Shown: piece after piece, positions 8,698-16,168 of the stretch
Layout of the letters: every line of letters starts with the position of its first letter
Numbering within the stretch: the first letter of the stretch is position 1
Source of the DNA: Vibrio sp. STUT-A11
Lineage (GTDB): Bacteria; Pseudomonadota; Gammaproteobacteria; Enterobacterales; Vibrionaceae
DNA: 64,000 nucleotides
Direction: 5' to 3'
Assembly (NCBI RefSeq): GCF_026000435.1
Contig: NZ_AP026764.1
Span: forward strand, 992,001 to 1,056,000
Notes under the pieces: model-generated
What the model was told of the DNA's origin: nothing
Database searches by the model: none
Seen by the model: the letters and a program-made list of their open reading frames with translations, nothing else
Translations under genes and position numbers: made by a program

Positions 8698-9486
8698 TTA
8701 ACGCATATGGGATAAGATTACGTCACTGAACAAAGCGGGATCTTCTACTGACGGAACGTGGCCAATACCATCCAGAATAACTGGAGCACTAGCGTTATTT
8801 AAGTCAGCTATTTGTTGTAGCGAATGAGGGGGAGTTGCTACATCATCACTGCCACCTACCAAGACCAGCTGCACATCATTATTTAATTTTTGATGACGAA
8901 AATCCGTTTGTCCTAGCATGACGCACAGAGATGCATAACTGTGGTTATCACACCTAGAGAGCGCTTGTTTCCATGTACTCATTAGATTTGGCTGTTGTCG
9001 ACAAGCCTGCGCACCGAACCAGCGCGGAACTATTTGATCGACCATCGAACCGAGTCCGTTAGTGCGTACGTCAATAGCTCGAACTTCCCAGTTTTCTTTA
9101 GTGCCAATGACGGCTCCAGTATTGGTTAGCACGGCGGAAATTACTCTCTCACTATCGCTGAGTAGCAACTGCTGACCTATAACACCGCCAATCGATGTAC
9201 CGACAAAATGGAAACGTTCAGCCCCAACCAAGTCTGCTAGGGCAAGTACCTCACCTGCCAAATCGTTAGGTGTGATCTCTGTGGTGCCTTCGACTAAAGC
9301 GTCACTGTCTCCATGACCCGGTAGATCCCAGGTCATAACTGTGAAGTAAGGAGTCAAATAGGGCAGAACACCTTCCCATACAGCCTGATTCATACCAAGC
9401 GGGTGCGCCAATATCAGCAGCGGTTTCCCTTCTTCTCCATGGCTATGGTAGCAGATAGCGCGACCTTGATAGCTCATAAAACCCAT
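8698..9486 (-). CDS. pcaD: 3-oxoadipate enol-lactonase
   Basis: This 262-residue alpha/beta hydrolase hydrolyses 3-oxoadipate enol-lactone to 3-oxoadipate, the step where the catechol and protocatechuate branches meet. The nucleophile elbow GTSIGG puts the serine at about residue 98. The acid lies around GGSDDVATP and the histidine in DGIGHVPSVEDP. The start at 9486 is preceded by AAGGAGAT; the longer open frame overlaps pcaF and is not family-like. It is the last gene of the pcaIJFD transcript. It could be called catD, because it follows a catechol pathway here; the two are isofunctional. Confidence 0.9.
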   Translation of the reverse strand: MGFMSYQGRAICYHSHGEEGKPLLILAHPLGMNQAVWEGVLPYLTPYFTVMTWDLPGHGDSDALVEGTTEITPNDLAGEVLALADLVGAERFHFVGTSIGGVIGQQLLLSDSERVISAVLTNTGAVIGTKENWEVRAIDVRTNGLGSMVDQIVPRWFGAQACRQQPNLMSTWKQALSRCDNHSYASLCVMLGQTDFRHQKLNNDVQLVLVGGSDDVATPPHSLQQIADLNNASAPVILDGIGHVPSVEDPALFSDVILSHMR

Positions 9487-9499
9487 GCGATCTCCTTGT

Positions 9500-10702
9500 T
9501 TAAGCTCGTTCGATAAGTGTCGCGATACCTTGTCCAACTCCAACGCACATAGTACATAGTGCATAGCGCCCACCCGTTCGTTGTAATTGGTATGCGGCTG
9601 TCATCAGTAAACGGGCACCTGACATACCTAAAGGATGACCCAAAGCAATCGCGCCGCCATTCGGGTTAACCCTAGAGTCGTCGTCGGCAACCCCTAACTC
9701 TCTCAACACTGCTAATCCTTGCGCTGAAAATGCTTCGTTAAGTTCGATAACGTCTATATCTTGAATGCTTATCCTATGCTTCTCCAGTAATTTTTTCACT
9801 GCTGGGACAGGGCCAATACCCATTACTCGAGGTTCAACCCCCGCTGTTGCCATACCCAATATTTTTGCTACTGGTGTTAGGCTATGTTGACTGATGGCTT
9901 CCTCACTGGCAACAAGCATCGCCGCAGCACCATCATTTACACCCGACGCATTGCCTGCTGTAACACTGCCACCGTTTCGGAACGGGGCAGGGAGTGAGGA
10001 GAGCTTTTCCAACGTGCTTGGTCGTGGGTGTTCATCGGTATCGAATATCAACGGTTCTTGGCGTTTGCGCTGAATTTCAATCGGCACGATTTCTTGTGCA
10101 AAAATCTGGTCAGTAATGGCGTGTTGCGCTTTTTGCTGTGATCGAAAAGCAAAAAGGTCCTGATCCTGGCGGGAAATATTATAGGTTTCCGCTACATTTT
10201 CAGCCGTCTCAGGCATGGAGTCGACACCGTATAATTCTTTCATTAATGGGTTAACGAAGCGCCAGCCAATCGTTGTATCTTCAATTTGTTGGGTTCGAGT
10301 GAACGCGCTGTCGGCTTTGCCCATGACATAAGGCGCGCGTGACATCGATTCGACTCCACCAGCCAGTACCAAATCCATTTCTCCCGCTTTGATAGCCCGG
10401 AAAGCCGTTCCGACCGCATCCATTCCTGAACCACATAAGCGATTAATCGTGGTACCTGGAACGGATGTAGGTAAGCCTGCTAACAGAGCTGACATACGTG
10501 CAACATTTCGGTTGTCTTCGCCTGCTTGGTTAGCCGAGCCCATAATTACCTCGTCGATAGCAGCAGGATCCAGGTTCGGTGACTGCTCTAAAACAGCTTG
10601 GAAAATTTTGGCTGCAAGATCATCTGGGCGAACACTTGAAAGGGTACCACCGAAGCGACCGATAGCTGAACGTCGAGGGTTACAAAGGTAAACATTAGTC
10701 AT
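9500..10702 (-). CDS. pcaF: 3-oxoadipyl-CoA thiolase
   Basis: This 400-residue thiolase cleaves 3-oxoadipyl-CoA into succinyl-CoA and acetyl-CoA, the last step of the beta-ketoadipate pathway. The acylated cysteine is about C90 in INRLCGSGMDAVGTA. The second site has NPNGGAIALGHPLGMSGAR, and the terminal CMCVGVGQG holds the catalytic cysteine. I chose the ATG encoding MTNVYLCNPRR at 10702 over a GTG four codons upstream. The gene is packed between pcaJ (8 bases away) and pcaD (13 bases). Its length and motifs are complete, and the pathway context separates it from general acetyl-CoA acetyltransferases. Confidence 0.93.
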   Translation of the reverse strand: MTNVYLCNPRRSAIGRFGGTLSSVRPDDLAAKIFQAVLEQSPNLDPAAIDEVIMGSANQAGEDNRNVARMSALLAGLPTSVPGTTINRLCGSGMDAVGTAFRAIKAGEMDLVLAGGVESMSRAPYVMGKADSAFTRTQQIEDTTIGWRFVNPLMKELYGVDSMPETAENVAETYNISRQDQDLFAFRSQQKAQHAITDQIFAQEIVPIEIQRKRQEPLIFDTDEHPRPSTLEKLSSLPAPFRNGGSVTAGNASGVNDGAAAMLVASEEAISQHSLTPVAKILGMATAGVEPRVMGIGPVPAVKKLLEKHRISIQDIDVIELNEAFSAQGLAVLRELGVADDDSRVNPNGGAIALGHPLGMSGARLLMTAAYQLQRTGGRYALCTMCVGVGQGIATLIERA

Positions 10703-10710
10703 AGTAGTTC

Positions 10711-11487
10711 TCACTCTTGGTTGGCATGTTGGCGCTGAGTTCTTTCTTTTAGCTCGCGTAATACTTTTAGTTCTAAGCTACTTGGCGCTGGTGTGGTTTC
10801 CAGGTTATCCGAAAACTGAATTTCCCAGCCGGTCGCGTCTATGACATCTTCTCGAGTCACACCAGGGTGCAGCGACACTACTATCAATTCCTTGGTTGCA
10901 GGGTCAGGGCGAAGGATGCATAAGTCTGTGATAACAACCGTCGGACCTTTGCCGAGATTAGGGACATTGTCTCTTGCCTTTCCATCACGGCCGAAGCCTA
11001 CAGTGGTGATGAAATCAACATCTTTTACAAAGGTACGTTTTGAATGTTTCACAGTGATAAAGACTTCTTGTGCGTTGGTGGCTATTTCTGGGGCACCACC
11101 TCCGCCTGGTAAGCGCACTTTTGGTTTGCGGTAATCACCAACCAGAGTCGTATTCAGGTTTGCAAAACGATCGATTTGTGCCGTACCTAAAAATCCTACG
11201 CTGACATGACCACCTTGTAACCAATAACGAAACATTTCAGGAACAGATACGGTGCTCAATGCCGAGTGACACAATTCGCCGTCACCTATCGACAATGGCA
11301 AGACGTTAGGTTTGGTCTGTAACGTACCCGATTCATAAATAAGGGTAATATTCGGCGCATGAGTCAGTCGCGCTAAATTCGCGGCTTCACTTGGCAGGCC
11401 GATGCCGACAAAACAAGTCATGTTATCCGTTAGTGCACGAGCCGCGGTGATGCTCATCATCTCTGAAGACGTGTATTCAAAACTCAT
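10711..11487 (-). CDS. pcaJ: 3-oxoadipate CoA-transferase subunit B
   Basis: The 258-residue small subunit of a class I CoA-transferase includes the catalytic glutamate in LIYESGTLQ. It also has the glycine-rich LPGGGGAPEIA stretch seen in the CatJ/PcaJ branch. With PcaI it moves CoA from succinyl-CoA to 3-oxoadipate. Its ATG at 11487 overlaps the pcaI stop (TAATG), giving tight coupling for equal subunit synthesis. An upstream in-frame extension to 11526 lies inside pcaI and is not used. The sequence resembles the longer CatI/CatJ-like type more than the short Acinetobacter PcaIJ type (judged by eye). Confidence 0.9.
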   Translation of the reverse strand: MSFEYTSSEMMSITAARALTDNMTCFVGIGLPSEAANLARLTHAPNITLIYESGTLQTKPNVLPLSIGDGELCHSALSTVSVPEMFRYWLQGGHVSVGFLGTAQIDRFANLNTTLVGDYRKPKVRLPGGGGAPEIATNAQEVFITVKHSKRTFVKDVDFITTVGFGRDGKARDNVPNLGKGPTVVITDLCILRPDPATKELIVVSLHPGVTREDVIDATGWEIQFSDNLETTPAPSSLELKVLRELKERTQRQHANQE

Positions 11488-12302
11488 TATGCTTCTCCCT
11501 GTTCGAAAATGTTTTCCTGTACCCAAGCTTGGAAGCTTGCTCGATCACGTGATATGCCATCCCATTGTTTGTAGAAGCTATTGTCGCGTTCATAGTAGCC
11601 CAAGGCATAGGAAGGCTTCGCACCTAAAGGAACGTGTGAAATAGCCGTGATTGCCCACGAAGGGAGAACGCAAGCGTTCACTGAAGCATCAAGTTCATCA
11701 ACAATTTCTTCGACCGTGACGATGCTACGTTTAGCGGCCAGGGCCGCTTCTTTTTGCACACCGAGTATGCCTTCGATCAGTACATTGCCTTTTTTATCGG
11801 CTTTTTGAGCGTGAATGACCGTCACGTCTGGTCTAATTGAAGGCACGGCAGCCAACTGTTCGTTGCTAAAAGGGCAGGTAATGAATTTGATCTGTTCATT
11901 CACTTTTGGCAGGTCACTTCCTACGTAGCCACGGAATACTGCGAGAGGCAAGCCAGCCGCTCCGGCTTCATAAGCGCATGCCATTGCTGCATGGCTATGC
12001 TCAAGGAGTTCCAATTGATGTGGCCAGCCTTTTTCTACAGCGTCTCGGAGTCGGTGCAAAGATCCTACCCCTGGATTGCCTCCCCAAGAAAAGATCAACT
12101 TTTTCACACATCCTGCGCCAATTAACTGGTCATAGACCAAATCAGGGGTCATACGAATTAACGTTAAATCCCTTTTTTCCTGACGGATGATTTCATGCCC
12201 AGCTGCGAACGGGATGAGGTGGGTAAAACCTTCCATCGCGACAGTGTCGCCGTGGAAAATATGCTTGCTTATCGCTTCTTTGAGAGAAAGGAACTCAGCC
12301 AT
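11487..12302 (-). CDS. pcaI: 3-oxoadipate CoA-transferase subunit A
   Basis: The 271-residue large subunit starts MAEFLSLKEAISKHIFHGDT and contains the CoA-transferase alpha features GFTHLIPFAAGHEIIRQ and SWGGNPGVGSLHR. It forms the heteromeric enzyme with PcaJ, activating 3-oxoadipate with succinyl-CoA. The start codon follows GTAAGGAGACATTGTT, a strong ribosome site. It heads the minus-strand pcaIJFD operon. Two PcaR-like boxes lie 39 to 157 bases upstream, so induction by 3-oxoadipate through PcaR is the likely control. Confidence 0.9.
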   Translation of the reverse strand: MAEFLSLKEAISKHIFHGDTVAMEGFTHLIPFAAGHEIIRQEKRDLTLIRMTPDLVYDQLIGAGCVKKLIFSWGGNPGVGSLHRLRDAVEKGWPHQLELLEHSHAAMACAYEAGAAGLPLAVFRGYVGSDLPKVNEQIKFITCPFSNEQLAAVPSIRPDVTVIHAQKADKKGNVLIEGILGVQKEAALAAKRSIVTVEEIVDELDASVNACVLPSWAITAISHVPLGAKPSYALGYYERDNSFYKQWDGISRDRASFQAWVQENIFEQGEA

Positions 12303-12340
12303 AACAATGTCTCCTTACTGATTATGTGCTTCACGTTATT

Positions 12341-12355
12341 GTGCGAAATACGCAC
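12341..12355. promoter_or_regulatory. PcaR-type operator upstream of pcaI
   Basis: GTGCGAAATACGCAC is a near-perfect palindrome (6 of 7 positions per arm) and shares GTGCG...CGCAC with the perfect box before pcaR at 8581. It lies 39 bases from the pcaI start. Confidence 0.7.
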
Positions 12356-12444
12356 TAATATTCACTATTCGTACATTATGTTTGCTCAAAATATCAGCCA
12401 TCGTCAAGCAAAAAGAATAAAAAAGTTCGAATATTGTTTTTTGT

Positions 12445-12459
12445 GTTCGCATATCGAAC
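12445..12459. promoter_or_regulatory. Second PcaR-like box upstream of pcaI
   Basis: GTTCGCATATCGAAC has GTTCG/CGAAC arms, matching the GTTCGAT arm of the Pseudomonas PcaR consensus. A third GTTCGAATATT half site starts at 12424. The 250 bases between pcaI and the catR terminator hold these sites and no gene. Confidence 0.55.
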
Positions 12460-12590
12460 TTGAGGTAAACAAATACACCCGAGAAAAATCGGGGTATCGA
12501 GTGGTTTCAAAACAGAATAATGTGTGAGGTGAAGTGCGGAGAAAGTGGCGTTTAAGCCACATAATCGTTTGATGAATTGGGCAAAAGGTA

Positions 12591-12612
12591 CCTAACCCAT
12601 TTAAGGGTTAGG
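12591..12612 (-). terminator. Terminator overlapping the catR stop
   Basis: CCTAACCC (12591-12598) and GGGTTAGG (12605-12612) form a perfect 8-bp stem around ATTTAA. On the minus strand TACCTTTTG follows. The stem includes the end of the catR coding region. Confidence 0.6.
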
Positions 12613-13510
12613 AGTATCGGCCCGTTCTGCGGTTTTCAACTAGCTCTTCCAAGATTGTGTTCACTAGTCGCATTACCGCGTTGATGTTTTCTCCTCGTCG
12701 GCGAGAGGCGATGACTTGTGTTTTGATACTGGTATCTTGGAGCCGGACGTACTCAATACCTTCTCGGTTTAGTTTACGTACCTGTTCCGGAACCAATGTA
12801 AATCCCATCTCTGAAGCAACCAAGGAAAGTGCGGTTTGTAAGTCATTGACTTGTTGGCTGACATTGCTTCTTAAACCACGGTTATAAAATAGTCCCTGAG
12901 TAAAATGAGCAAATTGTGCGCCGGGACCAGTGGGAAACGTGATCATTGGAATTTCGGCCAATTCTTGTAAGGAAGGGTTACTTTTCCCTAACTCATGACC
13001 ACTCGGAATTGCAGCTATTAACGGTTCCTCAAACAGCAGTTCCTGTTCGATTTCAGGGTCATCGATATGGACTCGGCCGAAGCCGATATCAATTTTTCCT
13101 GTTTTCAACGCTTCAATTTGGTCACGAGTTGTTAATTCATGTAACACGATTTCTAAATTTTTGTTTTTCCTTAGCCGTCTTACCATCAGTGGTAGCTGGC
13201 CGTAAAACACCGAAGGAACAAAGCCGATAGAAAATAATGTTTTGCGTTTTTTCGTTATCTGCTGCGTTCCTTCAATCGTCACCATCACTTTGTCGAGAAT
13301 TTGTTTCGCATGAACTAAAAAGTACGCGCCGCCATCCGTCAACTCTAGTCCCCGGGGCTTACGAATAAACAGCGGAACGCCAACTATTTCCTCAAGTTGC
13401 TTTATCTGCCTAGTTAGCGGCGGCTGGGCAATACATAGCTTTTCTGCGGCTCTGGTGAGATTTCCTTCCTCAGCGACAGCGACAAAGTATCGCAGGTGTC
13501 TTAACTCCAT
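12608..13510 (-). CDS. catR: LysR-family activator of catechol/benzoate genes (CatR/BenM type)
   Basis: This LysR protein of about 300 residues opens with MELRHLRYFVAVAEEGNLTR and AAEKLCIAQPPLTRQIKQLE, close to CatM/BenM/CatR. Those regulators activate cat and ben genes in response to cis,cis-muconate, and in some cases benzoate. It has the family position, divergent from catB. Of two adjacent ATGs I prefer the second (13510), because AGGAGG ends only one base from the first. There is no separate benR or benM, so this protein may regulate the whole cat-ben operon. Whether it senses muconate, benzoate or both cannot be decided from the sequence, and benM would be an equally fair name. Confidence 0.85.
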   Translation of the reverse strand: MELRHLRYFVAVAEEGNLTRAAEKLCIAQPPLTRQIKQLEEIVGVPLFIRKPRGLELTDGGAYFLVHAKQILDKVMVTIEGTQQITKKRKTLFSIGFVPSVFYGQLPLMVRRLRKNKNLEIVLHELTTRDQIEALKTGKIDIGFGRVHIDDPEIEQELLFEEPLIAAIPSGHELGKSNPSLQELAEIPMITFPTGPGAQFAHFTQGLFYNRGLRSNVSQQVNDLQTALSLVASEMGFTLVPEQVRKLNREGIEYVRLQDTSIKTQVIASRRRGENINAVMRLVNTILEELVENRRTGRYS

Positions 13511-13511
13511 C

Positions 13512-13526
13512 ATACCTCCTGGGTAT
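13512..13526. promoter_or_regulatory. ATAC-N7-GTAT site (CatM/BenM type) over the catR ribosome site
   Basis: ATAC-CTCCTGG-GTAT matches the BenM/CatM core pattern ATAC-N7-GTAT exactly. The seven central bases include the catR Shine-Dalgarno, so a bound regulator would sit on the start region of its own gene. Binding here is inferred. Confidence 0.5.
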
Positions 13527-13542
13527 TGCTCACTACTTATTT

Positions 13543-13554
13543 GATATTTGTATC
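13543..13554. promoter_or_regulatory. LysR-type dyad between catR and catB
   Basis: GATA-TTTG-TATC is a perfect 4+4 dyad with the T-N-A form of LysR sites. It lies about 85 bases before the catB start and 17 bases from the ATAC-N7-GTAT element. It is a plausible second contact for a LysR tetramer. Confidence 0.5.
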
Positions 13555-13638
13555 AGATCACTATTACACATAACCTTCACCAAACAAATGATTCACATCT
13601 CATTTACATATTGTTTAACAAAGTTACTTGGAGCCTAT

Positions 13639-14757
13639 ATGTCAGCAACCATTCATTCCATTGAGGCGAGTCTGATTGATATCCCAACAATACGTCCGCA
13701 CAAGCTTTCCGTGACTACCATGGGAGTACAAACGATGGTGATTGTGCGAATTAAAGATTCTGATGGATTCGAGGGGATCGGTGAAGCAACCACCATTGGC
13801 GGTTTAGCGTATGGCCCTGAAAGCCCTGAGAGTGTCAAGCTGACGATTGATACTTACTTCGCACCTCACCTCATTGGGCAGCCGTCGCACAACATCAATA
13901 CCTTAAAAGTAAGGCTCAATTCCGCCATTCGAGGCAACAACCTGGCGAAGTCGGCGATAGAAACCGCTTTGTTGGATTTACAAGGTAAGCGCTTAAACCT
14001 CTCGGTATCGGAATTACTTGGCGGGGCAGTCCATCAACATCTCCCGGTTCTATGGACGTTAGCCAGTGGTAATACCAACCAAGATATCGATGAAGCTCTG
14101 AGTTTAATCGACGCTGAGCGCCATTGTGATTTCAAACTCAAAATTGGCTCTGGAGCATTAAAGGATGACGTTAACCATGTCATCGCTATTAAACAGGCCG
14201 TAGGCGATTCGGCGAGTATTCGTGTCGATGTTAACCAGGCTTGGGATGAATCCAGCGCCGCTATTGCTATGGCGAAATTTACCGAAGCGGGCGTTGATTT
14301 GGTCGAACAGCCTACACCAATGAAAGACTTTGATGCTTTGGTTCGTTTGTCTCAGAAATTTTCCCTACCGATTCTAGCCGATGAATCAGTCGCAGACGCT
14401 AAGGATATGTATCACCTCGCGAAAGGCGGATTCGCAGGCGCAGTTGCTTTAAAAATCGCCAAAGCAGGTGGCCCAATCCAAGCCTTACAACAAGCACATG
14501 TAGCTCAAGCCGCAGGCATTGGTCTCTACGGTGGCACGTTACTGGAAGGCACGATTGGTACCGCTGCTTCGTTGCACGCCTGGTCAACACTAGAAACCTT
14601 GCATTGGGGAACGGAGATGTTTGGCCCGTTACTGATGAAGGATGACATCGTGACGAATCCACTCAACTTCCATCATAACGGCGTCGATTTACCGACTGGC
14701 CCGGGCCTCGGTATCGAGATTGACGAAGACAAATTTGCCTATTACCGCCGAAGCTAA
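13639..14757 (+). CDS. catB: Muconate cycloisomerase
   Basis: This 372-residue enolase-superfamily enzyme converts cis,cis-muconate to muconolactone. The N-terminal capping domain is followed by a barrel carrying the KxK motif (CDFKLKIGSG). Metal ligands lie in RVDVNQAWDE, LVEQPTP and ILADESVAD, and the second-base lysine in AVALKIAKAGGP. The start at 13639 is chosen because it follows TTGGAGCCTAT; the frame is open further upstream without family-like sequence. It is the first gene of the cat-ben operon, 128 bases from divergent catR, and catC follows after 18 bases. It could be a chloromuconate cycloisomerase, but the context favours catB. Confidence 0.93.
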   Translation: MSATIHSIEASLIDIPTIRPHKLSVTTMGVQTMVIVRIKDSDGFEGIGEATTIGGLAYGPESPESVKLTIDTYFAPHLIGQPSHNINTLKVRLNSAIRGNNLAKSAIETALLDLQGKRLNLSVSELLGGAVHQHLPVLWTLASGNTNQDIDEALSLIDAERHCDFKLKIGSGALKDDVNHVIAIKQAVGDSASIRVDVNQAWDESSAAIAMAKFTEAGVDLVEQPTPMKDFDALVRLSQKFSLPILADESVADAKDMYHLAKGGFAGAVALKIAKAGGPIQALQQAHVAQAAGIGLYGGTLLEGTIGTAASLHAWSTLETLHWGTEMFGPLLMKDDIVTNPLNFHHNGVDLPTGPGLGIEIDEDKFAYYRRS

Positions 14758-14775
14758 CTTTACGGAGAACCCCTT

Positions 14776-15066
14776 ATGTTATTCAAAGTAGAAATGACCG
14801 TGAAAATTCCACACTCACTACCGGAAGACACGGTCGCTGAAATCAAAGCAAAAGAGAAGGCTTACGCACAACAACTTCAGCAGTCCGGCAAGTGGCGACA
14901 CTTGTGGCGCGTGGCAGGCAGCTACGCCAACGTCAGCATTTTTGATGTAGAGGATAATGCTGAGCTGCAGGATCTAATCAGCCAGCTACCTCTGTTCCCT
15001 TACATGGATATCAGCGTTTCCCCACTATGCCGTCACCCTTCGTCCATTCACGAAGATGACCGATAA
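14776..15066 (+). CDS. catC: Muconolactone delta-isomerase
   Basis: The 96-residue protein matches the usual 92-97 residues of CatC, a ferredoxin-like small enzyme forming a decamer. It isomerises muconolactone to 3-oxoadipate enol-lactone. Recognisable parts are MLFKVEMTVKIPHSLP, KAKEKAYAQQLQQSGKWRHL and the ending LPLFPYMDISVSPLCRHPS. It sits between catB and catA with a good ribosome site (ACGGAGAACC). Nothing appears missing. Confidence 0.95.
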   Translation: MLFKVEMTVKIPHSLPEDTVAEIKAKEKAYAQQLQQSGKWRHLWRVAGSYANVSIFDVEDNAELQDLISQLPLFPYMDISVSPLCRHPSSIHEDDR

Positions 15067-15126
15067 GAACACCGAAGTGATGTCAACTAACTAAGAAGCA
15101 AAGAAATAAAGCAAGGAGAAGCAATC

Positions 15127-16068
15127 ATGAGTGTTAAAACTATGCACACACAGGAAGTCCAGGAGCTACTAGAGAAAGTGGCAGGTTTCAATAACTCTGA
15201 CGGTAATGAAAGGGTTAAAACCATCCTGCATCGCCTAATGCACGATGTCTACCAGATTATAGAAGATCTGGATATTACACCGGATGAATTATGGTCAGCG
15301 GTGTATTACATCAACCAACTGGGTGCGAATGGCGAGGCAGCTCTGTTAGCCCCGGGTCTTGGCATCGATAAGTACCTGGACATTCGTTTGGACGAGGCAG
15401 ATAAGCAAGCTGGACTATATGGCGGAACACCAAGAACGATTGAAGGCCCGCTATATGTAGCAGGTGCGCCGAAGAGTGAAGGCTTTGCTCGCATGGATGA
15501 TGGCACCGATACTGAATCAGAAGTGATGCTACTGACTGGACAGGTTACGGATCAAGAAGGCAATCCGATTTGCAACGCGGTAGTCGATATTTGGCATGCA
15601 AACAGTATGGGAGCGTACTCTTACTTTGATAAATCCCAAAGTGAATACAACCTGCGTCGTCGTATCGAGACGGATGAAAACGGTCGCTACACAGCTCGCT
15701 CGATTATTCCGGCAGGTTACGGTTGTCCTCCTGAAGGCTCAACTCAGCAACTGCTTAACCAGTTAGGACGTCATGGTAACCGACCTGCACATATTCATTT
15801 CTTTATTTCTAAGCCGGGTTACAAGCACCTAACTACTCAGATCAACCTCGCTGGCGATGAATACACTTACGATGATTTCGCTTTTGCAACCCTGGAAGAG
15901 TTGGTTGTTGAAGCGCAACGCATCGAAGATCCAGCTAAGGCTGATGCTCTAGGCTTGGAAGGTCCACTCACTCAGGTTGAATTCGATATCCAGCTGGTCA
16001 GCACAGAAAAGTCAGAGCTTCAAGTTCGCCACTCCCGCCTTCGCGCTCTTGAGGGTCAACAGGCTTAA
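15127..16068 (+). CDS. catA: Catechol 1,2-dioxygenase
   Basis: This 313-residue intradiol dioxygenase opens catechol to cis,cis-muconate using non-heme Fe(III). An N-terminal helical dimerisation domain spans about residues 1-105. The catalytic domain carries LYGGTPRTIEGPLYVAG. Iron ligands fit Tyr at about 164 (ANSMGAYSYFD), Y198 (IPAGYG), H222 and H224 (RPAHIHFF). The start follows AAGGAGAAGCAATC. Its place between catC and benA puts ring cleavage in the same transcript as ring hydroxylation. Length and ligands match CatA rather than chlorocatechol or protocatechuate dioxygenases. Confidence 0.95.
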   Translation: MSVKTMHTQEVQELLEKVAGFNNSDGNERVKTILHRLMHDVYQIIEDLDITPDELWSAVYYINQLGANGEAALLAPGLGIDKYLDIRLDEADKQAGLYGGTPRTIEGPLYVAGAPKSEGFARMDDGTDTESEVMLLTGQVTDQEGNPICNAVVDIWHANSMGAYSYFDKSQSEYNLRRRIETDENGRYTARSIIPAGYGCPPEGSTQQLLNQLGRHGNRPAHIHFFISKPGYKHLTTQINLAGDEYTYDDFAFATLEELVVEAQRIEDPAKADALGLEGPLTQVEFDIQLVSTEKSELQVRHSRLRALEGQQA

Positions 16069-16092
16069 TAAATTCCCCCTACTTATTGCCCT

Positions 16093-16127
16093 GTGCTAAC
16101 CACTTCAATATTGAGGTGGTTACCGCA
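16093..16127. promoter_or_regulatory. Long intercistronic hairpin between catA and benA
   Basis: The core AACCACTTCAAT (16098-16109) pairs with ATTGAGGTGGTT (16110-16121) with one G-T wobble. It is extended outward by GTGC/GCAC across a small bulge. No T run follows, so it is more likely an mRNA processing or stabilising element, or a partial attenuator, than a full terminator. Confidence 0.55.
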
Positions 16128-16168
16128 CCCCTGTACCCGAAACCCAGGATACAAAAGGAATAAATATA

